Positions 1-6,724 of a stretch of DNA of 14,527 nt are shown one piece after another. The DNA is from Ruminococcaceae bacterium UBA2854 (GTDB lineage: Bacteria > Bacillota > Clostridia > Oscillospirales > Acutalibacteraceae), in assembly GCA_002350765.1 (NCBI GenBank), contig DEFK01000009.1, positions 1-14,527 of the forward strand, given 5' to 3'. The translations under genes were made by a program, and so were the position numbers. The notes beneath the pieces were generated by a model. That model saw only the letters and a list, made by a program, of their open reading frames with translations, had not been told where the DNA came from and searched no databases. The stretch's first letter is position 1; each line of letters opens with the position of its first letter.

Positions 1-277
1 GAGAATGATACAAATTCTGATTTGAATTTGAAATAATCTATGGCTATTATAGCATACCGTAGGTTGTTAGTAAAGTCCTCCAAAAGCCTGATAAACAGTG
101 GGTTTATCGCAGTTTGCTCACCTTATGCGGACATATGATTTCACATTTTATTATATCGTACCCGACGGCTCGCAAGGGCAAAGATGAGGGAAAGAAAAAC
201 TGATAATATGTTATAACAAAATGTGGCAATCGGGGTGCTGTGATATATGTGCGAATATATTTTTGGAGGATTCTATT
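1..277. other. Left flank, no supported gene
   Basis: No convincing complete coding region is visible. The first 36 bases are open in frame 1 and end in TAA, so they could be the last 11 codons of a gene from the left, but this is too short to judge. Positions 90-108 form a small inverted repeat, GATAAAC, five bases, GTTTATC. At 209-217 there is TG-T-TATAAC, a possible extended -10 element for the TnpV gene; no good -35 box precedes it. The stretch may be the flank of a mobile element, but no element end is recognised. Confidence 0.4.
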
Positions 278-640
278 ATGAAACACAATTTTGAAATCAG
301 CTATACACAACAGGGCGATTATCTGCTGCCCGACTTAAGATTACCCGAACAGCCAAAGGTAGAAATCGGGATTTGGGGCAAACGGCATTTGCGCTACATC
401 AAGCAGCACCACAAAATCCGCTATACCAATCTGCTGACGAGCTGTAAGCTGACCGCCTATCTCGCTGACATAGACGAGCAGGCAAAGGATATGTTCTTTC
501 GGTTAGTAAAACAACTTGCCAAAAATGAAGGCTTAACCGAACAGCTAAAAGCAGACAATCAAATGCTGTGGGTAAAACGAATGAATAATATCCGAAACCG
601 TGCAACGGAGATTGTAAATACGGAGTTGATTTACACCTGA
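278..640 (+). CDS. tnpV: TnpV-family transposon-encoded protein
   Basis: A 120-residue protein of the TnpV family, first named in the mobilizable transposon Tn4451 and common in clostridial mobile elements; its biochemical role is unknown. Family features visible are the N-terminal GDYLLPDLRLPEQ segment, the IGIWGKRHLRYIKQHHK segment, and the C-terminal region MLWVKRMNNIRNRATEIV. Start: an upstream in-frame ATG at 221 exists, but the ATG at 278 has GGAGGA eight bases ahead and gives the normal family N terminus, so 278 is chosen. Length matches full-length family members. No transposase, recombinase or relaxase gene lies next to it inside the window, so it is either the edge of an element running off the left side or an isolated remnant. 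Family call is fairly sure, function is not. Confidence 0.82.
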   Translation: MKHNFEISYTQQGDYLLPDLRLPEQPKVEIGIWGKRHLRYIKQHHKIRYTNLLTSCKLTAYLADIDEQAKDMFFRLVKQLAKNEGLTEQLKADNQMLWVKRMNNIRNRATEIVNTELIYT

Positions 641-649
641 TAATCATAG

Positions 650-690
650 CCGCCAAGTGGAATTATTTCCTGCTTGGCGGCGTTTTATTA
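650..690 (+). terminator. Rho-independent terminator after tnpV
   Basis: GCCGCCAAG at 650-658 pairs perfectly with CTTGGCGGC at 673-681 around a 14-base loop, followed by GTTTTATTA. It starts nine bases after the tnpV stop. Read on the minus strand it lacks a T-rich tail, so it mainly ends the tnpV transcript, although it also lies downstream of the minus-strand ABC permease. Confidence 0.8.
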
Positions 691-773
691 ATAAAAACCT
701 ATTGCATTTTTCATCATTTGACAAGCTCGATAAATATTAATCTTTGCAATATAATAGGAGTACTCTTCTTTGC

Positions 774-1706
774 TTATTTTCTCTTTGAGCTTATTTTGTA
801 AGTCACAATGTTCAGAACAAGAAACAGTGCTATTATCGACAGTGTATAAATCATCATAAAGTTCATGCTCACTTCATTGCCGAAAATATTCAGTTTAAGC
901 GCAAAGGTATCGCTCATGCTCTGCGCAAAGCTGTGGCTGTCAAGTCCCGCAAGCTTTTTGTCGATGTTGTCAATAGCGGGCTGCATAAGCACGTTGCGCA
1001 TCATGCCTGTGATTTGTGAGCCGGGTACAAGGTTTACAACCGTCTGAATTTGCTCGCCAAATTCGGATACAGGCATATACGCACCCACAATAAATCCGAT
1101 TGAAGCCGATACCAGAATTCCGAACGAGCTCAGTGTAGAGGGCTTTTTGAAGAATGCCGTAAACGCCATTAGCACGAGGGTAGAGGAAATCGAGCCGAGG
1201 ATAACCAAAGCGTAGATCTTCATAATATCGGCGAAGGTGTAGAAGAATCCGCCCGTTGCGGCAATAAATACCAGACCCGCCGTAAGAAGGATTGAGCTTG
1301 TAATGATTGTACTTATAACAGCGCCCGAGAAATAGGACAGCACAACAGTTCTTCCCTTAACAGAGGCGGCGGTGTAGTCGTAGTCGATTCTTTCAGCTTT
1401 GTCGTGTACCATCACCGACAGGGTGTTCAGCGCGACGGTCACAACCGCCGTGCCGGTAACGCCCGATATCAGCCATGAATTGACCAGAGCGTTAATATCA
1501 CTGCTTTCAAGCTTGTTCTTAAGCGCTCCGAGAGTTTCGTTTATTCCGTCGACATAGGAGTTTTTGATAAACAGTAAAAACAGCATAAGCACAATGATTT
1601 GTGTCAGCATCGACAGTATTATCGCCAGCTTGTCATTTGCGTATACTTTTATGTTTCTAACCGTCATACCTTTGAAGGCACGCAGGTTTTTTGCGGTATC
1701 GGTCAT
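774..1706 (-). CDS. ABC-2 type transporter permease
   Basis: A 310-residue polytopic membrane protein, taken as the membrane half of the exporter whose ATPase is encoded just upstream. About six hydrophobic segments are visible: one near residues 29-47, several in the middle (about 80-98, 125-150, 160-180, 193-212), and the last at 284-304. The PGSQITGMMRNVL stretch between the fifth and sixth is a recognisable ABC-2 permease feature. Start: an in-frame ATG at 1736 would overlap the ATPase by 29 bases and has no ribosome binding site. The ATG at 1706 lies one base after the ATPase stop, with GGGTGA ahead of it, so it is preferred and suggests translational coupling. The substrate cannot be told from sequence; drug, lantibiotic or peptide export are typical of the family. 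Confidence 0.85.
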   Translation of the reverse strand: MTDTAKNLRAFKGMTVRNIKVYANDKLAIILSMLTQIIVLMLFLLFIKNSYVDGINETLGALKNKLESSDINALVNSWLISGVTGTAVVTVALNTLSVMVHDKAERIDYDYTAASVKGRTVVLSYFSGAVISTIITSSILLTAGLVFIAATGGFFYTFADIMKIYALVILGSISSTLVLMAFTAFFKKPSTLSSFGILVSASIGFIVGAYMPVSEFGEQIQTVVNLVPGSQITGMMRNVLMQPAIDNIDKKLAGLDSHSFAQSMSDTFALKLNIFGNEVSMNFMMIYTLSIIALFLVLNIVTYKISSKRK

Positions 1707-1707
1707 A

Positions 1708-2619
1708 TCAGTCACCCAGCCTCTTTCCCGTAACATTAAGAAATACGTCGTCCATATTTCCCTTTATAAATTCATAATCGTTTATTTCGTCATGTTGTCT
1801 TATTAGCCTTGTGGCTATTTCGGTTTTGTCGATATCTATTTGATAATTGTCAAGGTGATAACTCCAGCTCAGTCTGTTGTCATTCAGCAGCTTTTCCGCG
1901 GCTTCGCTTGGCTCTGTGTACCAAAGCAGGCGATTGCCGGCAAAGTGCTCCTTAAGGTTGTGAGGAGTGCCGTCTGCCACGATTTTTCCCGAATCAAGAA
2001 TCACAACACGGTCGCACAGAGCGGTTTCTTCCATGTAGTGAGTTGTGAGGAATACCGTCAAACCTGTTTCTTCTCTGAGTTTGTGAACAGCTTTCCATAC
2101 AACGGTTCTTGTCATTGGGTCAAGTCCCGTGGTCGGTTCATCCAAAAACAGCAGCTTTGGTCGGTTTATAAGCGCTCTGGCGATATCTACGCGGCGTTTT
2201 TGACCTCCGCTAAGCCTTTCATATCGACGATTCATTATTTCGCTAAGCTCAAATGTTTTTTCGAGCTGAGAAATCCTTTTCTTCACCTCGGTTCTCGGCA
2301 GTCCGTAATATGCCGCGCGAGATACAAGGTTTTCTTTGACGGTAAGCTGTTTATCTAGCACACTGTTTTGAAATACAATGCCTATCAAATCTTTTATTTT
2401 GTCCGCTTCGCGATCAAGGTCATATTCGCCTATTTTTACAGTGCCTGAGGTTTTTTCGAGCACCGTACATAGAATGTTTATGGTGGTGCTTTTGCCTGCT
2501 CCGTTAATTCCTAAAAATGCGAAGAATGCACCCTCTTCAACATTGAAGCTTATGTCCTTAACTGCCTCAATATTTTTATAGTTTTTTACCAAATGTTCTA
2601 CTTCGATAAAATTTTTCAT
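1708..2619 (-). CDS. ABC transporter ATP-binding protein (DrrA/CcmA type)
   Basis: A 303-residue cytoplasmic ATPase that would power the adjacent ABC-2 permease. All nucleotide-binding motifs are intact: Walker A GINGAGKST at residues 37-45, Q-loop glutamine 84 (VFQN), signature LSGGQ at 136-140, Walker B LLFLDE at 156-161 followed by PTTGLDP, and the switch histidine at 194 in TTHYME. The C-terminal extension after about residue 220 ends in NMDDVFLNVTGK, typical of DrrA-like exporter ATPases. A strong AGGAGG site lies eight bases before the ATG. It overlaps nothing upstream: 105 bases separate it from the DUF3021 gene, and that gap holds a terminator-like hairpin. Likely partners are the permease downstream and, by context, the LytTR/DUF3021 pair. 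Confidence 0.93.
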   Translation of the reverse strand: MKNFIEVEHLVKNYKNIEAVKDISFNVEEGAFFAFLGINGAGKSTTINILCTVLEKTSGTVKIGEYDLDREADKIKDLIGIVFQNSVLDKQLTVKENLVSRAAYYGLPRTEVKKRISQLEKTFELSEIMNRRYERLSGGQKRRVDIARALINRPKLLFLDEPTTGLDPMTRTVVWKAVHKLREETGLTVFLTTHYMEETALCDRVVILDSGKIVADGTPHNLKEHFAGNRLLWYTEPSEAAEKLLNDNRLSWSYHLDNYQIDIDKTEIATRLIRQHDEINDYEFIKGNMDDVFLNVTGKRLGD

Positions 2620-2655
2620 ATTGCTTTCCTCCTAGCGCACAAAGAATATCACAAC

Positions 2656-2712
2656 CAAAAGCAAAAGAAAAGGCATCTTACACCAAGCTGCTAAAAACAG
2701 TGGGTAAGATGC
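2656..2712 (-). terminator. Minus-strand terminator or attenuator inside the LytTR/ABC cassette
   Basis: On the minus strand GCATCTTAC (2712-2704) pairs with GTAAGATGC (2681-2673). Further short pairings continue inward around an AAAAA-containing loop, and a pyrimidine-rich tail of the form CCTTTTCTTTTGCTTTT follows. It lies just beyond the DUF3021 stop codon and before the ABC ATPase. It would end most LytTR-DUF3021 transcripts, leaving the ABC genes to readthrough or to a promoter I could not identify. Confidence 0.65.
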
Positions 2713-2724
2713 ATTATTCATTGA

Positions 2725-3159
2725 TTATTCTTCGTCGGCATTGAATTTTTCCAGCGCATTGTTAACTCGTTTTTTAGTTGACAGGGAAGAAAAATATGTC
2801 GCAAGCCACACCAGAGCATAGACAACGGTAATCTCTCCCAACACAATTAAAATCTCAGCTGCATTGTCAAACCATTCAATCAAAAATCCCTCGCCCGTAA
2901 TGATTGCACACAGCAAAAGATAGTGAATAACGCACCGAAAGATAAACTTCTTTTTTGTAGGCTCCTTATTAAAAATAAATACAAGCGATGGCAGGGCGCC
3001 CAAAAGACCCGTCAGCATAAGAATCCACGGATAGTTGCTGTCATATTTTATGCCAAAGCCCCAAAAAAGATTTACCACAGAGGTGAAAAACATCACGCAA
3101 ACCGTAATCGTAAAAAATTGGCTGATAATGATTTTCAGTATCCTTTTTATATCAGTCAT
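2725..3159 (-). CDS. DUF3021 family membrane protein
   Basis: A 144-residue protein with about four membrane segments (roughly residues 8-30, 44-62, 73-95 and 100-123) and a short charged C-terminal tail ending in NADEE. The size, the N-terminal MTDIKRILKIIISQFF start and the position directly behind a short LytTR regulator fit the DUF3021 family, which usually pairs with LytTR proteins; such membrane partners are thought to control the regulator's activity. Two starts are possible: a GTG at 3174 overlapping the LytTR stop as GTGA, and an ATG at 3159. GAGGG sits about eight bases before the ATG, while the GTG has only a weak site, so the ATG is preferred. Either way the gene is coupled to the one before. 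Confidence 0.78.
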   Translation of the reverse strand: MTDIKRILKIIISQFFTITVCVMFFTSVVNLFWGFGIKYDSNYPWILMLTGLLGALPSLVFIFNKEPTKKKFIFRCVIHYLLLCAIITGEGFLIEWFDNAAEILIVLGEITVVYALVWLATYFSSLSTKKRVNNALEKFNADEE

Positions 3160-3170
3160 TTTGTTTGCCC

Positions 3171-3611
3171 TCACATTCCTATTTTCTTTTTAAATGCCTG
3201 CACATATTGGCGGGATATAATGATTACCTCGCCGTTTTGCAGTTTAGCTTCAAACCGACCGTTTACCGACGGTGTCACCGATCGAATTTTTGCAATATTT
3301 ACAATCATTGACTTTGAACAGCGAAACAGCTTAGTGCCCGCGCAGCTTTCTTCAATCTCATACAACTTAAGCTTTGAGTCATAGACGTTTTTTTGCAGAT
3401 AGATGTAGGTTTTATTATCAACAGATTCCACATAGTAAATCTCTTTGATCGGAATCCGAAAAACCTCGCCGTCGCGCGCTCCGAGTATCATTTCGTCACC
3501 GCTCTTGAGCCGCTCCACAACACTTAACACTTCGTCTGATATTTCATGGCATTTTATCACAATTTCTTCCTCAACGCTGCGCTCTACCTGTCTTATCGTC
3601 ACCTTGAACAT
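3171..3611 (-). CDS. LytTR-family DNA-binding transcriptional regulator
   Basis: A 146-residue regulator with no receiver domain. The N-terminal 45 residues are a short family-specific segment. The LytTR DNA-binding domain covers about residues 50-145, with the hallmark run RIPIKEIYYVES, then FRCSKSMIVNIAKIRSV, and the C-terminal IISRQYVQAFKKKI. The frame is open farther upstream to an ATG at 3767, but that extension is not family-like. The ATG at 3611 has GGAGG seven bases ahead and gives the normal length. It is first in the minus-strand cassette, followed by DUF3021 and an ABC exporter. In related sets the LytTR protein usually acts on its own operon, so self-regulation is the likely role; this is inference. 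Confidence 0.9.
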   Translation of the reverse strand: MFKVTIRQVERSVEEEIVIKCHEISDEVLSVVERLKSGDEMILGARDGEVFRIPIKEIYYVESVDNKTYIYLQKNVYDSKLKLYEIEESCAGTKLFRCSKSMIVNIAKIRSVTPSVNGRFEAKLQNGEVIIISRQYVQAFKKKIGM

Positions 3612-3638
3612 TTTACGACCTCCGCAATTTATAATGTA

Positions 3639-3667
3639 ATAATACCATACATTTTCAAAAATGAAAA
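3639..3667 (-). promoter_or_regulatory. Candidate promoter of the LytTR cassette
   Basis: Minus strand: TTTTCA (3667-3662), a 17-base spacer and TATTAT (3644-3639), about 28 bases before the LytTR start codon. The -35 is weak (four of six matches). The spacer contains a CATTTT-CA-AAAATG inverted repeat at 3650-3663, a possible regulator contact site. Confidence 0.45.
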
Positions 3668-3898
3668 GAGCTGAAATGTTAACTTGCCAAAAATCATTTA
3701 GATTAATGCATACGACATGATAATATGATAATTTATTTTTTCGGTTAAACTGACCGGTAGATTTCACCTTGTTTAAATTTCACGCTTAAGTTCACAGCTT
3801 AATGATATTACCCTAATAATCAAGTTATGCTCCCCAGAGAGCGCATAAACAGTGCCTTTTGAAGCCTAAAAGCGTGACATATCATCAATAATAAATAT
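3668..3898. other. Non-coding stretch between the LytTR cassette and the surface-protein remnant
   Basis: No ORF of useful length, no RNA gene and no clear promoter could be supported here on either strand. It is A/T-rich with only very short open frames. Counted with the promoter and hairpin on either side, about 325 bases lack an intact gene. The region may include the edge of an insertion or decayed sequence, but no direct or inverted end repeats were recognised. Confidence 0.4.
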
Positions 3899-3940
3899 AG
3901 CCGACGGAGCATTCATTTTGAAAACTCCGTCGGCTTTGTC
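3899..3940 (+). terminator. Strong hairpin, terminator-like
   Basis: AGCCGACGGAG (3899-3909) and CTCCGTCGGCT (3925-3935) form a perfect 11-bp stem around a 15-base loop, followed by TTGTC. The tail is only weakly T-rich on either strand. There is no intact plus-strand gene in front of it, so it looks like the terminator of a gene that is now missing, placed directly against the broken surface-protein gene. Confidence 0.5.
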
Positions 3941-5343
3941 TCGCTATCTTTCAATGTCTTGGGAATGGCACTTGTGGGTGCGGCGCTGCTTACGGCGCTA
4001 ACCCCGCAGACACCGACGACGTCGCTTTACTTATTAACAATAACGTAAATATCAGCGGCTACGGTAACGTATGGGGACAGACAGTTGTCGGCAACGACAA
4101 CGGCAATACATACCGTCTGTCGAATGTTACTAAATCGGGAACAACAAACGGTAAATATACCGTTGCCGATTCTTCGAAATTCTTCGCTGACGCTAAGAGC
4201 ACAGCCAATACCGCTAAAGCGGCTATTGATTCGCTCCAGGCGAACGGTGAATGTGAGGAAGCTAACGGCACATATACATTTAAAGGCAACGCCGACGCTG
4301 ATACACTCGTATACAACGTAAGCGACGCGAATATCAACTCCTACCTATTTGATTTCACAATTGCCGACGGTCAGACTGTTATCGTAAATCTTACGGCGGC
4401 TGACAAGATTAATTTTAAGAACGGCGCTTTCAGAATCAACGGAAATATGGAACCCGATTATCTTAGAAAGTATAACCGCAATATCATCCTTAATGTTGTT
4501 AACGCGACAGAGATTGAGATGACATCCTGCGAATTATACGGTATTCTCTTAGCTCCCGAAGCTAACCTTAAAGGCAACAACGCCAACGTCTGCGGAACTT
4601 CTATTGTGAACGGTCTTACAGGAATAGGCGGATTTGAGCTTCACTTAGGCTCTAACGACAGCTTCGTTCCCGCTATCGCGGTTGCTGATTCGACTCCCGC
4701 TCAGGGCGGCGATACAGCTTCGGACGAAGAAGGCGAGAAGGTAAGCATCAGAATCGACACACCGTTAAAAATGGCGGTTGTGTTCGAGGACGGAAGCGTT
4801 TACTACGGCGGCGAGATGAAGGAAGTTGTAGTCGGTAAGGAATATCTCTTCCAGATGTGCGCTGTAAACTGGGGTAACGGTCTTTTTGATGATAACGGAA
4901 ACGGTATCCGCGGTACTGTAGTATTCAGAATGATCGCGGTTCATCGTGACGAGTTCCTCGCTCTTGCTAAAGAAGCTAAGGAAAATCCCGACAGATATAC
5001 CGTAAAGGGTATTGATATTATCGACAACGTAGAAAAGAAGATTATCGTTAACTGCGATGCTAAGGATACCCACCTTGAGACAGATGTTAACAACTTCTTC
5101 GTAGCGTATAGATTCCACTTTGCGGGAACTGACTATAATAAAAAGACAGGTATTGATAACGTTATAAACAATCCTCTCGAGAGCTTGTCCGTAAACCTTC
5201 CCGTAGGTTCCACAATCACCTGCAAGGCGGTTGTTGACGGCGAGGTTGTTAAGACAGACGACGTATTTATTACAACCAATTCGGGCGAAGGCATTTATGA
5301 CGACGAGTACCTTACAAGTGTAAACGACTACACCTGGGAATAA
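3938..5343 (+). pseudogene. Choice-of-anchor A domain surface protein, 5'-broken
   Basis: From 3922 to 5343 one frame stays open, but it has no ATG, GTG or TTG before the ATG at 4447, which lies inside the conserved domain. The translated part matches the choice-of-anchor A fold seen in secreted bacterial proteins: a DTDDVALLINNNVNISGYG segment (about 4006-4062), then GQTVIVNLTAADKINFKNG (about 4372-4430), and GILLAPEANLKGNNANVCGTSIVNGLTGIGGFELH (about 4531-4635). The downstream 200 codons, after a short STPAQGGDTASDEEGE linker, form an unrecognised acidic region. No sorting signal or C-terminal anchor is visible. Just upstream, the adjacent frame reads SFNVLGMALVGAA (about 3944-3982), resembling the motif that opens this domain, so a frameshift near 3965-3990 is likely in addition to loss of the signal peptide. 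A sequencing or assembly error is a real alternative. Confidence 0.62.
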
Positions 5344-5364
5344 TTGAACAACTGATATTTATAG

Positions 5365-5404
5365 CCCCGAAAACTGTGAGTCGGTTTTCGGGGATTCCTT
5401 TTTG
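5365..5404 (+). terminator. Rho-independent terminator after the surface-protein remnant
   Basis: CCCCGAAAAC (5365-5374) pairs perfectly with GTTTTCGGGG (5384-5393) around a nine-base loop and is followed by ATTCCTTTTTG. It lies 21 bases after the stop codon and is intact although the gene's 5' end is not. Confidence 0.9.
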
Positions 5405-5432
5405 AAAAAAGCTTTATAATTCTTTTAGGGTG

Positions 5433-5461
5433 TTGTATATTTGTGAGTTTTATGTTACAAT
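5433..5461 (+). promoter_or_regulatory. Promoter of the diguanylate cyclase gene
   Basis: TTGTAT (5433-5438), a 17-base spacer and TACAAT (5456-5461). A TG one base before the -10 box (5453-5454) makes it an extended -10. Transcription would start near 5468, about 50 bases before the ATG. Confidence 0.7.
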
Positions 5462-5471
5462 GCAAACTCAC
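5443..5471. promoter_or_regulatory. Perfect palindrome across the -10 region, candidate operator
   Basis: GTGAGTTT (5443-5450), 13 bases, AAACTCAC (5464-5471): a perfect 8-bp inverted repeat whose centre covers the -10 box of the promoter above and whose right arm covers the likely start of transcription. The position fits a repressor site. It could instead form a small hairpin at the mRNA 5' end, but only part of it would be transcribed. Confidence 0.5.
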
Positions 5472-5520
5472 CGTAATAAACTTGGAAGGTTTTGTTTTCG
5501 GAATATGAAAGGGAGATATT

Positions 5521-6633
5521 ATGAAAAATAAATCTCTTATTAAAAAAATTAAAAAAGACCTGTTTTACTGCGGAATAGAAAAATCCGAGTATGAACAGGT
5601 ATATAATGATATAGCCGCGGCGAATCATAAAGCGCTAACGTACTGGTCGGTTCTTGTAAGCTGCTTCTGGATTTATTGCCTGATTATGTCTTTGTTTAAG
5701 GACGACTACGCTGTTTGCCGTCCCGCCTACGCTATATCGCTAAGCTGCACGGTGTTTTCGTTTATTTGCTCACGCTTTATTGTGGATAAGTTTCCAAGCA
5801 CTCTGGCGTTCTTTAAGTTTTTCTTCCGTCTGTCGCTGCTCGGCGGCGGAATCGGAATTGCCCTTTGCCAAAATGATGTGCGTTCGCTTACGCTGTTCGC
5901 GGTCGCGATTATTTCGCCGTCTATTTTTATCGACAGTACGATATCGTCCCTGATGGTTCATATCTGTACTCTTGTTATCTATATATTCGCGGGAATTAAT
6001 ATAATCCAACCCGATATTTTTTACTGGGGACTTGCCAATTATATGCTGTTTTCCGTTTTCGGCTTCCTTATCGGAAACGCAATCAACAAGGAGCGTTCCG
6101 AGCGTTACGTTTACGCGGATTACGAGAAAAAGCTTGCGGATATGCAGACGCGTTACGCTTATTTTGACCGTATGACAGGGCTTAGAAACAGACACGCTTT
6201 CGAGGACAAGCTGCTCGAGCTTGAGGAAAATAAACCCGCTGATCTCTGCGTTGTTATGGCGGATATAAACGGGCTAAAGGAAATGAACGATACTATTGGA
6301 CATAAAGCGGGCGATGAGCTTATTATCGGCGCTTCCGAGTGTTTATCAAACGCTTTCGATAATATAGAGTCGATTTACCGTATCGGCGGCGATGAATTCT
6401 GTATTATTATGCCTGGCACGATCGAGAAGGCGAATGAATGTCTTTCCAAGCTCGACGAGATGCTCGAAAGGTGGCACGGTCGCTATATCCACAGCATCTC
6501 CGTTTCTACGGGAGTCGCTTCGGTTAAAGACTACAGTAGTATTGACGACTTAGTTACCCGGGCGGATAAGAATATGTATAAGTGTAAGCGTGATTACTAC
6601 CGCGACCTCTGCGCCGATGATAGAAAACATTGA
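5521..6633 (+). CDS. Membrane-bound GGDEF diguanylate cyclase
   Basis: A 370-residue protein expected to make cyclic di-GMP from two GTP at the inner face of the membrane. Residues 42-186 hold about six hydrophobic membrane segments forming an unnamed sensor region. A short linker (about 188-212) leads to the GGDEF domain, which starts at FDRMTGLRNRHAF, carries the metal-binding aspartate in MADINGLKEMND (D248), and has an intact GGDEF signature at residues 289-293. The product-binding inhibitory site (RxxD five residues before GGDEF) is absent; the equivalent positions are D and E. No EAL or HD-GYP domain is fused. A GGGAG site precedes the ATG. The gene has its own promoter and terminator, so it is a single-gene unit. 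The signal sensed cannot be told. Confidence 0.92.
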   Translation: MKNKSLIKKIKKDLFYCGIEKSEYEQVYNDIAAANHKALTYWSVLVSCFWIYCLIMSLFKDDYAVCRPAYAISLSCTVFSFICSRFIVDKFPSTLAFFKFFFRLSLLGGGIGIALCQNDVRSLTLFAVAIISPSIFIDSTISSLMVHICTLVIYIFAGINIIQPDIFYWGLANYMLFSVFGFLIGNAINKERSERYVYADYEKKLADMQTRYAYFDRMTGLRNRHAFEDKLLELEENKPADLCVVMADINGLKEMNDTIGHKAGDELIIGASECLSNAFDNIESIYRIGGDEFCIIMPGTIEKANECLSKLDEMLERWHGRYIHSISVSTGVASVKDYSSIDDLVTRADKNMYKCKRDYYRDLCADDRKH

Positions 6634-6651
6634 GTTTAATACTTATAATCT

Positions 6652-6682
6652 ACAGACAGTCTTAACGGCTGTCTGTTTTTTT
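6652..6682 (+). terminator. Rho-independent terminator after the GGDEF gene
   Basis: ACAGACAG (6652-6659) pairs with CTGTCTGT (6669-6676), with two more pairs inside the loop, followed by a run of T to 6682. It separates the diguanylate cyclase from the toxin-antitoxin genes. Confidence 0.9.
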
Positions 6683-6715
6683 AATAACTATTGACAATAA
6701 CTATAAAATAATTAT
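6683..6715 (+). repeat. Three short direct repeats over the brnTA promoter
   Basis: AATAACTAT occurs at 6683-6691 and 6696-6704, and the variant AATAATTAT at 6707-6715. Start-to-start spacings are 13 and 11 bases. The copies flank and overlap the -35 and -10 boxes. They are candidate binding sites for the BrnA antitoxin, which represses its own operon in studied systems. The region is A/T-rich, so chance similarity is possible. Confidence 0.4.
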
Positions 6716-6718
6716 AAT
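6691..6718 (+). promoter_or_regulatory. Consensus promoter of brnTA
   Basis: TTGACA (6691-6696), a 16-base spacer and TATAAT (6713-6718): both boxes match the sigma-A consensus exactly. The predicted start of transcription, about seven bases past the -10 box, coincides with the brnT ATG at 6725, leaving essentially no untranslated leader. Confidence 0.85.
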
Positions 6719-6724
6719 ATAAGT

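Noticed and set aside
1..36. Open frame ending in TAA that could be the tail of an upstream gene
   Set aside because: Only 11 codons are inside the window, with no recognisable motif or terminator behind them.
90..108. Hairpin GATAAAC/GTTTATC as a recombination site
   Set aside because: A seven-base stem in A/T-rich DNA is weak evidence and no recombinase gene is present in the window.
221..277. Longer N terminus for TnpV
   Set aside because: The extra 19 codons are not family-like, and a clear GGAGGA site precedes the ATG at 278.
718..755. TTGACA followed by TATAAT as a plus-strand promoter
   Set aside because: The spacer is 26 bases, far too long, and transcription would run antisense into the ABC permease with no gene to serve.
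1840..2358. 172-codon plus-strand open frame
   Set aside because: It is antisense to the ABC ATPase, whose motifs are fully conserved in the other strand.
3612..3767. Longer N terminus for the LytTR regulator starting at 3767
   Set aside because: The extension covers the promoter and the GGAGG site for the ATG at 3611 and would make the protein longer than its family.
4447..5343. Treating the ATG at 4447 as the true start of an intact 298-residue protein
   Set aside because: It begins in the middle of the choice-of-anchor A domain and has no signal peptide or good ribosome binding site, while conserved coding continues upstream.
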